The notes under the pieces: model-generated | Database searches by the model: none | What the model saw: the letters and a program-made list of their open reading frames with translations, nothing else | What the model was told of the DNA's origin: nothing | Shown here: positions 11,676 through 23,292 of the stretch, piece by piece | Numbering within the stretch: the stretch's first letter is position 1 | Layout: each line of letters begins with the position of its first letter | Made by a program: the position numbers and the translations under genes | Assembly (NCBI RefSeq): GCF_036850765.1 | Contig: NC_089495.1 | Coordinates: forward strand, 69,292,410 to 69,356,409 | Reading direction: 5' to 3' | DNA length: 64,000 nt | DNA from: Saccopteryx bilineata | Lineage: Eukaryota; Chordata; Mammalia; Chiroptera; Emballonuridae

Positions 11676-13200
11676 GCAAATAGCTTAAGGGCTATTTTCA
11701 TAAATGCTCAGCAAACCTCCCTTCTTGCCTCATAGTTGAAATTGCATTGTGTGTTCATTTTAACCTAATCTAGATGGCTAGGAGAGTGTCACTGAGCATT
11801 GATGGAATAGCCACATAGTAAGTATCTGTGCACTGAAGACGATTCAACTATGCCATGATAGCAGGAAATCAACCATAGACAATTACAAAATCCTGGGTGC
11901 AGTAGTGGTCCAATGGAACTTCATTTACATAATTAAATAGTGGGTGAATTTGGTCAGCATGCACTAGTTTGACAACCCTGGATGAAATAACCCTTATTTC
12001 TCCCTGAGTGGAGAAACAAGATACTCTCTCTACTTCAAAATGTAGAAAATATAAACCAGAAGCCAGTATTTGGTATGCTATTCTTGATAGATTTTTAACT
12101 TTAATTTCAGGATTTTATATTCAAGGGAGCCATTCAGAAACCTCTGACTTTTACAGATACCATTTTTGAAGTAAAATTTACTATACTGGTTTCAAGCAAC
12201 CATTCCCTTATCACAGAATTGCAGAGCTTATCTTAAGACTGTGGAGAATATAAAAGGTATTCTTTTTCATTCTGTGACCATGACTTATCCTTCCTTTGTC
12301 TGACAAGAGCGAAGAAAACAACACTTATTTTCTTTCGGGTACTAATGTTTTTCTGTATTCATATACATACATTCATCGTATGTGTTGCATACACAGGCAA
12401 GTTGCTTCCTCACTTTTACAGCTGTTAAGAACATTCTCCTTTTCTAAAGACAAGTTTTAATATAGTGGCTTAAAAAGTGCAGGCTCATTAATCAGGCTGA
12501 AATAAACTCCAAACCTGGCTCTTTTACTAACTAGTAATTTCAAATGATTTGTTATATATACCTCAGTTTACTGATAAATTAAATGGTGAATAAAATAGTA
12601 TGTATTATTCCATTAGGTTATTTCAAAGATTAAAGAGTGAATATACACTAAATTTTTAATGCCAGAATACTTGGTGTACTGTAAGCTTTCAGGAAATGCC
12701 ACTTACTATTCTTATTGTTTTATTTTCTACTAATGAGAAATTATCAAATCTCCTGTGACTTTTAAGTATCAGACTTAGGACTCAAGATAAGTTTTATAAT
12801 ACAGACTTATGTTGATTCTACCACAAAGGGCTACATTAACATAAAATTTTAGTTATACTCTTTCAACCCATAATAAACCTATCTGAATAATCAGTGATTC
12901 ACTCCTGTTTGATAATTTTACTCATGGCAATTTTTTTAACTGTTATAAATTAAGTATTAAATTAAAAGCTTATTTGTAGAATGATTGATTTTTATTTTAA
13001 ATATCAGCTACAGAGAATTGAATTAATTATTATAATTAATACTTAGTTCACATATTATATAATTTATGAAAATGTTATGTGTGTACACACATTTCTCTTC
13101 CCACATAGACAATCCATTTAATGATTTAATATGCATGTCTTTTTCCATATGCTCTTATATAATAGATATCTTTACTTTGTGTTCATGCACTTTTATTTTT
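11676..13200. other. Intergenic sequence, nothing recognised
   Basis: AT-rich, no repeat or gene identified. Confidence 0.45.
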
Positions 13201-13204
13201 TAAG

Positions 13205-13965
13205 TATTTTTTAAATTTTTTTATTAATTTTAATTTACTGTGTTAACACGGATTCAAGTGTGCCACTCAATATATATAACTCCCTCACTCCATCCCCTTG
13301 TCCCCCATTACCCCTATTTTGCTCCCCTCACTCCTTCCATTTGGGACTTGCTGTCCTGTTATCTGTATCTATATGTTATGTATATATAATTTCCCTTCAC
13401 TTTCTCTAATCCTAACCCCTCATCCCCCTTCCTTCTGACAGCTATCACTCTTCTCCCTGTGACCCAGCCTCTGCCTCTATTCCATTCCTTATTTCACTTT
13501 GTTCATTAGATTCCACATATAAGTGAAATCATACGATATTTGTTTGTCTGTGCCTGGCTTATTTCACTTAGCATAATAATCTCCAGGTCCATCCATGCCA
13601 TCACAATAGGTAAGATTCTCATCTTTTTCATGGCCATATAGTATTCCACTGTGTATATGTATCAAGGCTTTATAAACCACTCGTCCACTGACAGACACCA
13701 GGCTGTTTCCAGATCTTAGCTATTGTAAACAATGCTGCAATAAACATAGGCATGCATATCTTCTTTTGTACCAGTGTTTTGGTATTCTTAGGATATATTC
13801 CTAAAAGCAGGATAGCTGGGTCAAAAGGAAGTTCCATTTTTTTTTTGAGGAAACTCCATACTGTTTCCACAGTGGCTACATGAGTCTACATTCCCACCAG
13901 CAGTGCAGGAGGGTTTCCTTTTCTCCACATCCTCACTAGCACTTATTGTGTGTTGATTTATTAAT
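13205..13965 (-). mobile_element. L1 3' end, reverse, 5'-truncated
   Basis: The reverse strand encodes a piece of the ORF2 C-terminus: the open frame 13670-13870 includes METVWSFLKKK, DPAILLLGIYPK and [13 protein letters not shown], which match the end of L1 ORF2p. Left of it is a pyrimidine-rich 3' UTR (13250-13500) and an A/T tail at about 13205. It ends at the right near TCCTCACTAGCACTTATTGTG. Broken ORF2, not functional. Confidence 0.85.
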
Positions 13966-14239
13966 GAACGCCATTTTTGCATTAATGAACTTTTAATTTA
14001 TGTAACTGATATAGTGGTAGAGAATGCTGATTTTTTACAAAAAAATTATTATAACTTTATTTGAGGGTCATAGAATCATATACTAGATTTTTCAGTATCT
14101 CTGTTGTTTGGAAATGGTGAAAAACACTGTTAGATCTGAACCCTTATATATGAGGTGTTTTCTTTTTCTCACTTCCTGCTCTCTGTTACCCAGACATGGA
14201 AGTTCTACATTTTCAACTAAACAAATAACAAAAATCCTG

Positions 14240-14420
14240 TAAGGCATTGCTTCTCAAAGTCTTGTCCCAAATATCCAGCATCAGCATCACCTTGGACATT
14301 GTTAGTAATTGTGAATATTGCAGATTCTTAGGCCCACAGCAGACCTACTAAGTGAGAGAAACTTTGAGGTAAGGCCAGCAATCCGTATTTTAAGAAACTC
14401 TAAAAGTAATTGTTCTAATG
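14240..14420 (+). mobile_element. hAT-Charlie MITE remnant, MER5-like
   Basis: GCATTGCTTCTCAAAGTCTTG, ATCAGCATCACCTTGGACAT, ATTGCAGATTCTTAGGCCCAC and TTTTAAGAAACTCTAAAAGTAATTG follow the MER5 layout: a head of TTCTCAAA, then CATCACCT and GGCCCAC. It is old and diverged, and orientation is approximate. Confidence 0.5.
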
Positions 14421-14486
14421 TTGCTATTTGGAATCCATAACACAGTGTGGTGGAAATGACCTGAGCCCTTGAATAACTGTTTATAA

Positions 14487-14545
14487 CAAAGGCCAGCAAA
14501 ACATTTTCTGCAAAGTTCCAAATAGTAAATATTTAAGGTTCTTCT
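14487..14545 (+). mobile_element. Short hAT-Charlie-like fragment
   Basis: AAGGCCAGCAAAACATTTTCTGCAAAGTTCCAAATAGTAAATATTTAAGGTT, read in segments, matches the terminal region of a common mammalian hAT-type repeat (the TTTTCTGTAAAGGGCC/AGATAGTAAATATTTTAGG type). The rest of the element is missing and is followed by a pyrimidine tract. Confidence 0.5.
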
Positions 14546-14626
14546 TCTTCTCTTCCTCTTCTCCCTCCTGTTTCTCTTTCTCTTCCTCCTCCTCTTGCTT
14601 CCTCTCCTACTTCCTTTAACAATCAT
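14538..14626 (+). repeat. Polypyrimidine (CTT/CCT) tract
   Basis: About 85 bp of almost pure C/T on the + strand. The reverse open frame 14390-14644 (Arg/Lys-rich) is an artefact of it. Confidence 0.9.
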
Positions 14627-15690
14627 TAAAACATTTAAAATCATGCTTACCTACATGCAGGTTGTACAAAAATAGGCTGGTATAGAGTAGAATGAGCATA
14701 GTGACCTTAAGACATAGTACACAAGAGTGAAAAAATAAATGTTTTGGGGTTTTTTTTGTGTTTCCTTGATACAATATTTTATAGATTCATCTACTTTTTA
14801 TTTGCCTTTTAGTCCATTTATATTTATAGCTGTATTCAGTCCACTGATTCTAACCTTAGTAAAGTATTCCATGATGTTCCATTACAAAATTTTATCCAGA
14901 TATGAATACAAATTAATTCTAACTCCCTAATATCACATACCATACAATCCCCTTTAGGAACTGTGTAAAAATTTCTTTGGTTAATATATCCAGGAGTTGA
15001 ATGTTTGGACCACATATTTATTTGAATAAGTTTCGCCACATTGATTTCTAGATTGTGTGAGTCTACCATCATACCCAACCCTGTTTTATCAGATATAAAG
15101 GGATATTTTATTGCTTTTTTTGAAACAAATAGATATATAATGTATATTATATATGCGCCAGTATATAATAAACATGTAATCAGACAAGTACAAAAAATGC
15201 TTAGAATTTAAAAGGAACATCTTTGTGGGCAATGATCTCTAGAAGAACTTTGGAGAGAATGTGAAACTTGAACCTGACAATATTGACATGAAGCATAATT
15301 TTATTTATGTTAGTAAAAAAATAATAATCCAGTGTAAGGACATATGATTATTTATCACTTCTTGATTGTCAAACATTTGCTACCATTCCAGTTTTTGCTA
15401 TTTTAAGTCACAGTGCAAAGGAATATGTCAACGTTTTAATCAAACCTCTCTGTATAACTGTATGTATATATTTTAGAGAAATTCATATAAGTAGTATTAC
15501 TGGGACAAATGGTATAAACATGCTTAAATGCTTTGATATGTGCTACAAAATTGTTTTTTGAAGATATTATTCCAATCTCTACTTCCATAAACATCAATAT
15601 TTCACTAATATATATATACTATATATTTAAAGTGGTTCACACTGCTTTCTTTAACTTCACTTTTATTTTTAAATATTTTTTTTACATTTC
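14627..15690. other. Intergenic sequence, nothing recognised
   Basis: AT-rich. The short open frames (63-90 aa) lack recognisable domains and overlap each other on both strands. Confidence 0.45.
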
Positions 15691-15699
15691 ATACATACA

Positions 15700-16780
15700 A
15701 ATGACCCAGGATATACCAAGTCTAGTCTCACCTGCTGGCTGGTCTGAGGGAGTTATCAAGGTGAAGCCAGCAGAGTTTATCAGGATTAAACAGACCAAGA
15801 TTTGACTGTGCGCAGGGAAGGCTCTGCACTCATCAAATGTGTGAAGGAAAAATGCCACTGTTCTATAGCCACACAACTCAGTCTTTCCCAGACTCTTCCA
15901 GAAGCCTGAGTTCAGCAGGGGAGGCTATTGGGAGTCAGGAGATTGGACTGACGGATCTCTCATTAGGAGGAGGTGCTGGTACGTGTTGAGGAAAGATGTG
16001 GGGAATGGCTCCCATCCCACAGCTACACAACTCAGTCTGTTCTGGATTCTGCCTAGACCTTGACAGGGAGGAGCCATCAAGTGTTGGGAGGGCGGGACCA
16101 CTGAGAGCTGGAGAGTGGGGTTAGCAGATTCCTTGTGAGGGGGTGATGCCAGTCAAGTTCACAGTAAAGGAGAGAAAAAACTCTCTATTTCAAAGCCCCA
16201 CAACTCAGTCATTGACACCCACTGAGGCTGCGAAGATCTCTACAGACTGAACAGGCAGCTGACTCTTGAGCAGGGCATAAGTTCCACAGAGTGGGAGGAC
16301 AGGGAGTCCAGAAGGTGGGACTGTTGCTTCTCCTCAGGCTGATGTCACATGGAGGGGAGTTCCACTCAAGAAAGCTGTCATTTGTAGTGTGGGTGTGGGA
16401 CTCAGCCTAGGGATCTTGGCATTTGTCCCTTCAGCTCTCTCTCCAGAGCCATAAACCTACTCTTTCCTTACAAGACTGTAGCCTGCTCTGCCCTTCCTCC
16501 ACTAGAGTCCAGGGTGAGTGGCTGTGAATGAGATTTTTTGCATTGATACTTTAAGGTGGTACCTGTATCTTTAGCAGACTTATAGCTCTCCCTGGAAGAC
16601 AGAATCCCCACTGATTTTCACAGTTAAATGTGATGTGAGTGCCTCTTCCCAGTTTTGGTGTTCTGGGCTGGGGAGCCCAGCATAGGGTTGAGACCTCACA
16701 TTTCTTAGGGATACCCTTTTCAGACAAGATATCCCTCCAGAATCTCAGCAACAACCCTTGGGAACAAGACTAGCCCTTTT
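15700..16780. repeat. GC-richer block of unknown origin with internal repeats
   Basis: A block of about 1.1 kb is clearly richer in G+C than its surroundings. ACAACTCAGTC occurs three times, at 15873, 16027 and 16200, each in a similar context (tatagCCacACAACTCAGTC or close), which suggests degenerate units of about 155-175 bp. The right part (GGTGTTCTGGGCTGGGGAGC, GAGACCTCACATTTCTTAGG) looks like transposon-derived sequence I have seen in mammals but cannot name. No coding frame of note; the 67-aa reverse frame at 16551-16754 has no domain. Confidence 0.4.
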
Positions 16781-17424
16781 CACATCTCTGTCCTAACAAT
16801 GAGTCTCAATGTTATTTCTATACATTTTTGGTTATAAGACTTCTCTTCAGTGGGCTTTTCATTGATTATTCAGAATAATTGTTCTGTAATTTACTTGTAA
16901 TACAATTATTTTGGCCCTGGGAGAAAGTGAGTGTAGCAATCATCTACTTTGATGTATTTTGGATCCTTAACCTGTAACTTCTTAATAGATTTAAAGCATT
17001 ATTTATATTTATTCAGATCTACCATTTTCATAATTTAAAAATATTTCATGTTATTATCAGTTATTACTGAGAATTATATATTATTTTATACATTGGTTTA
17101 TTCATTGAGACATAGCCATTATCTCATATAATTTTTTTTTTACATAGTAAGACTAGTCTGAGATAGAGTATCTTGTATGTCATGTCTCATCAATTTTCAT
17201 CAGCAAAAGGCATGTAAAAAAACTGTACTTTTTTTCATGAACTCAAATAATTTTATTCTACTACAGAGCTAAAATAAACAATGTTAGATTCTTTACTTGA
17301 GCTTTTTATATTATATGCACAGGTGATATATGGGTGGGTTGTGTGTATGTTTGTGTGTGCGTGTGTGTGTATGTGTACGTTGGTTTAGTGGTTAATTTTG
17401 GGTCTGCAAAGGTCAGTGCTGAGA
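16781..17424. other. Intergenic sequence with a GT-rich patch
   Basis: AT-rich and unrecognised, with an imperfect GT repeat at about 17340-17380. Confidence 0.45.
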
Positions 17425-17438
17425 TGTCTCCTGTTCTT

Positions 17439-17830
17439 TTTTTTTTTTTTTTTCTGAAACTGGAAACGGAGAGAGACAGTCAGACAGACTCCCGCATGCG
17501 CTCGACCGGGATCCACCCGGCACGCCCACCAGGGGCGACGCTCTGCCCACCAGGGGGTGATGCTCTGCCCCTCTGGGGCATCGCTCTGCCGTGACCAGAG
17601 CCACTCTAGCGCCTGGGGCAGAGGCCAAGGAGATCATCCCCAGCGCCCAGGCCATCTTTGCTCCAATGGAGCCTTGGCTCGTGGGAGGGGAAGAGAGAGA
17701 CAGAGAGGAAGGAGGGGGGGAGGGTGGAGAAGCAAATGGGCACCTCTCCTATGTGCCCTGGCCGGGAATCGAACCCCGGTCCCCCGCATGCCAGGCCGAC
17801 GCTCTACCGCTGAGTCAACCGGCCAGGGCC
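17439..17830 (-). mobile_element. Long bat SINE (GCCCTGGCC type), reverse, full length
   Basis: A poly-T at the left is followed by CTGAAACTGGAAACGGAGAG, the GC-rich body with CCACCAGGGG units, and the reverse tRNA head ending in CAACCGGCCAGGGC at 17829. The target duplication TGTCTCCTGTTCTT is perfect at 17425-17438 and 17831-17844. Open frames over it on both strands are shadows. Confidence 0.95.
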
Positions 17831-17844
17831 TGTCTCCTGTTCTT

Positions 17845-20800
17845 ATCTCTCTCTTTTTTTTTTAAATTTTGAACTAATGATTGCAAAAAAACTAATCCAT
17901 AAGAGAAAGAAAAGATAAAAAAGAAAAATTAAAATCATTAATATTTTTAAAAAGTATTCTTCTAGATAAATTAAACTTCTTCAAAATCATAAGTCACAAA
18001 ATATACTGAATCTCTCTAACAATGTAAACCAAATAAAAGAGCTATTTTAGTTTTATTTCACTACTGCTTTGAATATTTTCCAGAGAGTAAAGGAACAAAC
18101 TAGAAATCCTATGAATCAGCAAGACCATGATTGAAATAACATAAAGGAAATCTCAACCAATTAGGGGAAGAAAGGAAATAGAGGAGAGATAAGAAGATAA
18201 AGAAAAAGGAAATAATTAGATTGTCATCAACAGGAATTAGGATTTCTTTGGGGTTTTGTTAAGATTCCTTTCAAATTCAAGTGCTCCTTTGGGGAAAAAA
18301 TGTTTGCTTTATTTCTTTTGTCACTTCTTCTATTTCTTTTTCTATTCATATAGCCATTTTGGAATTTTTATTCATTTATGATTGTTCAGCTTTTAACCAA
18401 AAATCTAATATTTTGAGAAACTTTTCTTAAAAACCTTGTTTAAAATGTATGATTTGTACAAATAACTACTGTTATCAAATATATATTTTCCTTTCAATTT
18501 TACAGAAAAAAATATGTAAATAAGAGTAAATATCAAAATGTATTTTCCAACGATGTAACAAAAGCTTATAAAGATTGCCATATGTCAATGAATCTTAAAC
18601 TAGTTTTATTCATTGTAAGGTACATATTATTTTATTGCCATGAGAAATACAAAATGCTGCAAAATATAACTGTAATATTTGTCAGTAGATTGATACTGAT
18701 TCAAAAATCTAAACATGGTAAGATGAGTTGGGGGTAAAGTGCCTTCTAGAATAATACCATAGCTAAAACACATGTCTAAGACATGTAAATTAGACAGCTG
18801 AAGTCTATTCCCAGGTCTCTCTGGCTCCAAAGCCCCTGATTCTTCCATTAAACCTCATGGCCTCAGCTATCTTCCCTGAAAGAGAACGCATTTGGCATTT
18901 TCTTTATGAAAACTAATCTTTTTCTTGATGATACCACCTAATCTTTGCAACCTTTCTATGAAGGAAATCAAAGTGCATGGCATTGTATTAATCAGAAAAA
19001 TTGATTGTGCCTGCCTCATCCTGTCAATCACTTGATAAAGGAAAACAAATAGCAAGGATTAAATCACAAGCTGCACAAATGTTTTGTACTTGGAATAAAT
19101 ACCTTTCAGCTTTCACGAAAGTCCATTATGCACTGTTTGGCTTCGATTAGCAGGAGGCATTTCATAAAGCATGAAAGAAAGCTACAGCTAGAGGCAGAGA
19201 GAAGGACCGTACGAGTGTTTTTTCACTGTTTAGTCAAATAGCTGATTCACTCCAGTCAAAGGAAACAGCAAAGGCTCTAACAATTACAAATGTCCTTGGC
19301 AAAGGATGAATTTATCTGCCTCTAAAGGAGAAGTTGCTTGAAATGGCAGTATCTGCAGCAAATAGACTACCAGCAGAGCATGACTATAAAGAACAATCCT
19401 CATTTACTTTTACACAGGAGAGAGCCACAATTGCAACTTGATTGTAATCCTCACTAGGGAAATCTGAAATCACCACCTGTTTTCTTTGAATGCTCGTATG
19501 ACACACTCTAGTTGCTTACTACAGAATTTTGAACATTCACTGACTTGAGTGGATACACTTGGAAATTTTCTCAATTCAATTCATTTTCATCAAACAACAG
19601 ATTCACTAGTTAGATTAGAGCTACACAGATCACTGTTTTTATATTCATATATGTATTTCTAAGTATGCACTACATATAATTTTTCCAGTTCATGACATGT
19701 TTTAATAAAAATGTTGTTCTTTTTTGTGCTTTATTAAAAGGCCAAGATACTAAATGCAAGAACAATCTGTCATTATGCAATCTGTGTTGCCTAAGAATAT
19801 TAGAGAAAACATTTAGAACAAGTCAAACAAAACCACAACTCTAAGTCACTGCTTACAAACCCCTCTATCATGCAGTGCCAAACATGATATTAGGACCTTG
19901 CTTTTTTATGTTCAGTCATTCGAAAATATTATATTGCAAGAATTAAAAGAATGTTGACAGACAAAACCTTAGAATGTAAGCCTTATGGTTATCTAAATAT
20001 TCATAATGCTTATTATAATCTTTTATTTTTTAGAACTTAAACTACTTAAATCAGCTACTTAACCCAAGTAAAATGGACTATAGTATGAGATGCTTTGTAG
20101 TCAGTCAGTAAAGACATATTCACCAGACTATATGCATTATTACCTGAGCAAAACAAGTTATCTATACAAATGAATATATTAATATGGAAATAATAATTTC
20201 TACAATACAGGCAAAATCTGTCAGAGTGTGTGTGCTTGGTAAAGGACTTCTAAAATGTTATGAAGCATTTGTAAATATACAAAACAACCTGTACCTTTTC
20301 TAAATCTGAGCACACTTTTTTAAGGATAAGTTACATTATAAAATTAAATGTTCAACAACAAATTTTAATGCAGCTTTATAATTATATATTTGTAAAAAGG
20401 ACCCAAAAGGCAGTAATAAACCAAAACTGTTAGTCTTTAGCAAGAATAAAATTATATCAATGTTTTATTCTGAACTTGATGTAATCAGTTGTATATAATC
20501 ATTTTGATTTTCCAGTGAACAAAGATCAATTGTGGCTAGGCAGGGTCTTTGTCAGCTAGTCCTAGAGGGAAATTTTAAGGAGAGTATAATTATTATATAA
20601 AAGGCCTATAAGATGTTCAGCTTTAGTTTTTGCTAAGTGACTGTATCATGTACTCATTTAATTTGTCACAATAGTCTAATGGATGAGTATTGCAGGTGTT
20701 GGGTTTTTACAGGCACCCCTGACAGGTGTGTTATTATGAGGTTTTCTCAAACATAGATTCTGTCACTTAAGCTAATAAAGAAAGAATCAGCACTGTTATG

Positions 20801-21020
20801 AATTAATTGGAATTTCATATTTTGATGGACTTCTATTCCTTATATACAAAAAATAAAGGAGAGATGCTTTACTAGGCAAAATCATTTGGGGGCTTTTCCT
20901 TAAAGACTTAAATCATGCTACATGTCAAACGTCTGAATGTTTAGCTTAATCACATCTGGCAAATTGAATACACTTTATGCTAAAACATGTTGAGAAATTG
21001 AACAATAAAACAGAAAATTT
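17845..21020. other. Repeat-poor stretch of about 3.2 kb, possible conserved noncoding DNA
   Basis: I recognise no transposon between these two SINEs. The part from about 19060 to 19560 is less AT-biased, with mixed composition (for example AGGCATTTCATAAAGCATG, TGATTCACTCCAGTCAAAGG, TAATCCTCACTAGGGAAATC). That is the texture typical of conserved regulatory DNA in gene deserts. No coding frame is evident. Conservation is a guess that only an alignment could confirm. Confidence 0.35.
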
Positions 21021-21021
21021 G

Positions 21022-21215
21022 ACCATGGCTGGTTTGCTCAGTAGTAGAACATCAGCCCGACATGTGGAAGTCCTGGGTTCAATTCTCAGTAGGGCACACA
21101 GGAGAAGTGACCATCTGCTTCTCTGCCCCTTTCCCTTTTCTCTCTCTTCCCCTCCTGCAGTCTAGGCTCAATTGGTTCGAAAGCATCTGCCCTGCTCCAG
21201 GCACAGGTTCTGGTG
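21022..21215 (+). mobile_element. Older SINE of the GCCCTGGCC type, diverged and short
   Basis: The head GACCATGGCTGGTTTGCTCAG (box A) and GGGTTCAATTCTCAGTAGGG (box B) are followed by ACACAGGAGAAGTGACCATC, a CT-rich stretch and GCAGTCTAGGCTCAATTGG. The long GC-rich 3' body of the other copies is absent. Instead it shows TTCGAAAGCATCTGCCC, so it is a different subtype or a truncated copy. Many substitutions point to greater age. Confidence 0.75.
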
Positions 21216-21485
21216 CATATTTTAAGGTACTAATAAGGGTATGGTTGTAGAGTAAGAGAGAATTTGAAGCAATTATAAGATTTGAAATTAGCAGGAAAGA
21301 AAAAAAAAGTAGGGATAAGAAAAGGAAAAGCACAGGATAAGAATGAGTATTTGTTGCAACTTTTTCACAGAAAATACTATGTGTCCTTAATTCTGGGAAC
21401 AAATTCTTCACAATTCTAACACCATTGGAAACTAATGTTCATACTAAGCATAGAAAACTTTGTGCTCATTCTCAACATAATGAAA

Positions 21486-21832
21486 TATCGTATTTTTTAC
21501 TCCATAAGACGCACTTTTCTTCCCCAAAAGTGGAGGGGCAAATGCCCGTGTGTCTTATGAAGAGAATGTTTATTTATTTATTTTTTTAGCTGCTGCAGGT
21601 TCCCAGATAACTAGAAGACTATTTGAACATTAAAGACTTTCTCATTTGTTAATAAGTGCTAATGGTTGTTAATACTGATGTTGAGTTTACATTGTTGAAA
21701 TATTATTGTGGTATATTTTATTAAATATTTTAACACATTATTTGCTTCAGAATATTTTTTTTTCTAATTTTCCTCCTTAACCCTGGATGCGTCTTATAGT
21801 CAGGTGTGTCTTATAGAGCGAAAACTATGGTA
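21486..21832. mobile_element. DNA-transposon MITE with CCATAAGACGCAC termini
   Basis: The left end TATCGTATTTTTTACTCCAT...AAGACGCAC and the reverse complement of the right end, TACCATAGTTTTCGCTCTAT...AAGACACAC, form diverged inverted repeats of about 29 bp. A second inward copy of the motif (ATAAGACGCATCC in reverse) lies just inside the right end. There is no open frame, so it is non-autonomous. The superfamily is not certain. Confidence 0.65.
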
Positions 21833-22055
21833 TCTTCTTTGTTCAGTGGTAATATCAAAAAGTGACTCTCAACAACCCTACCATGCTAAACTATCCCAAA
21901 TACACTCTGTTAGTAAAGACAGAAGAGAGATTGTTGGCTATGCAATCACAGAGTTTTGGCAAATTTATAAAATTGTGTTACTTCATACTCCTTTTTATTT
22001 TGATACTTTGGGGTGTAAGTAATACTAGAATATCAATTAAAGAGAGTTAAAAAAC

Positions 22056-22798
22056 AAAATTCAATGAGTAAAACTGAAAACCTAATTGCCTTTATTAAGT
22101 AATTCATGACTCAGGCAGCATTGCTTCCAACAAATAAAGAGCATGCTGAGAGGGGTTGTACAAGAAGAAGGATTTTTAATAAAAAGAGGGGTGGAGCAAG
22201 GGAGCCATTAACAAAAGAAGATAAAGCATTAATTTTTTTAGACCAGGCTATCTTTTAGGATTTTTATCATTCAGATTGTCTCTTCTTTCTGGGGGGGGGG
22301 GGGCAGAAGGGGAATAGAGAGGACTCACATGAAAGTTTACCTTACTGGTACTTTACCAGAAAATTCTAGATTGGTTTATTAAGATTATGTTTCTGAAATA
22401 ACTTGAAAGAGAAATTTGGTCAGGTATTAAATCTAGGTTTCGTATTGTGCTAGGCAGCTAGACAGACATAAATAAAGCAGAAACCTTAGGCTAGGTATGG
22501 AAGGTCACCAGGTGGAAAGCTCCAGGTGCCTAGCAATTGGGAAAATAAAGACCTTCCCCACATGGTAAGTTTTCCTCCACTAGTGTATCACTGGTCATGT
22601 GGTTTAGAACACCTGATCTTTCATAGCCACTGGTTATGTGGTGAGGACACTCCCCTGACTTTTTTTTTCTGGCATGTCACTAGTCATGTGGCTGACCCTC
22701 TTAGAAGAGGGAAAAGGGAATGAAGAGTGGCCTCCTGCAACTTCCATGTGAGTCCTTGCAGGACCACTCATGTAAGCATTAACCATTAACAGTAACAC
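22056..22798 (-). mobile_element. Possible old retroviral LTR, reverse
   Basis: Read in reverse it would begin TGTTACTGTTAATGG at 22798 and contain ACTTAATAAAGGCAATTAGG near 22090-22110, which is a plausible polyadenylation signal followed by a U5-like T-rich end. An interior G12 run lies at 22290. No target duplication was found. Family unknown, so this is tentative. Confidence 0.3.
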
Positions 22799-22799
22799 C

Positions 22800-23275
22800 T
22801 GGGTCTCAGTTGTGTTTCAGCTCCAGGCCCAGAAAAGCAGCAAAACCAGACAAGGAGTGCCATGGTTGACCACAGGCCTAGCTGAATTTATTAATGATGC
22901 CCTTCCCTGGTCCTGACCAATCAGTGGAGACTATGACCTTTAAAGGACACACCTGGCGAGTTGATGAATATTCCATTGAAATCCTCCCTTAGGACATTCC
23001 CTAAAATCCCCACTCTCAATAACCCTTAGGACAAGGGTCCTAGCATGCTTCTTCATCTTTACTCTTCTCTCCTCTAGGCTCCAAGGGCCCTTCTTTGTTG
23101 TAACTTGTTTCCTGAGCCCATTTTTTCTACAGCTCACTTCTACCTCTGTGACTTTATAAATAAACTTTCTCTTAAATTTGAGCTTTGGCTCTGAATTCTC
23201 TCTTATCCAGAATGCAAAATGTTGTTGAAACAAGGTCTGGTCTGACTTCACCAATCTAATAGTAGCATGAACCTT
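22800..23275 (+). mobile_element. Probable retroviral LTR, forward, ERV1-like
   Basis: Its features are in LTR order: CCTGACCAATCAGTGG (CCAAT box) at about 22913-22928, pyrimidine-rich R-like sequence, TTTATAAATAAACTTTCTC (polyadenylation signal) at about 23152-23170, then GCTCTGAATTCTCTCTTATC, a U5-like stretch common in class I LTRs. It is solo and no internal region follows. The reverse 135-aa open frame at 22940-23347 runs antisense to it and has no domain. Boundaries are approximate. Confidence 0.5.
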
Positions 23276-23292
23276 AATATAAGTGATGGTCA

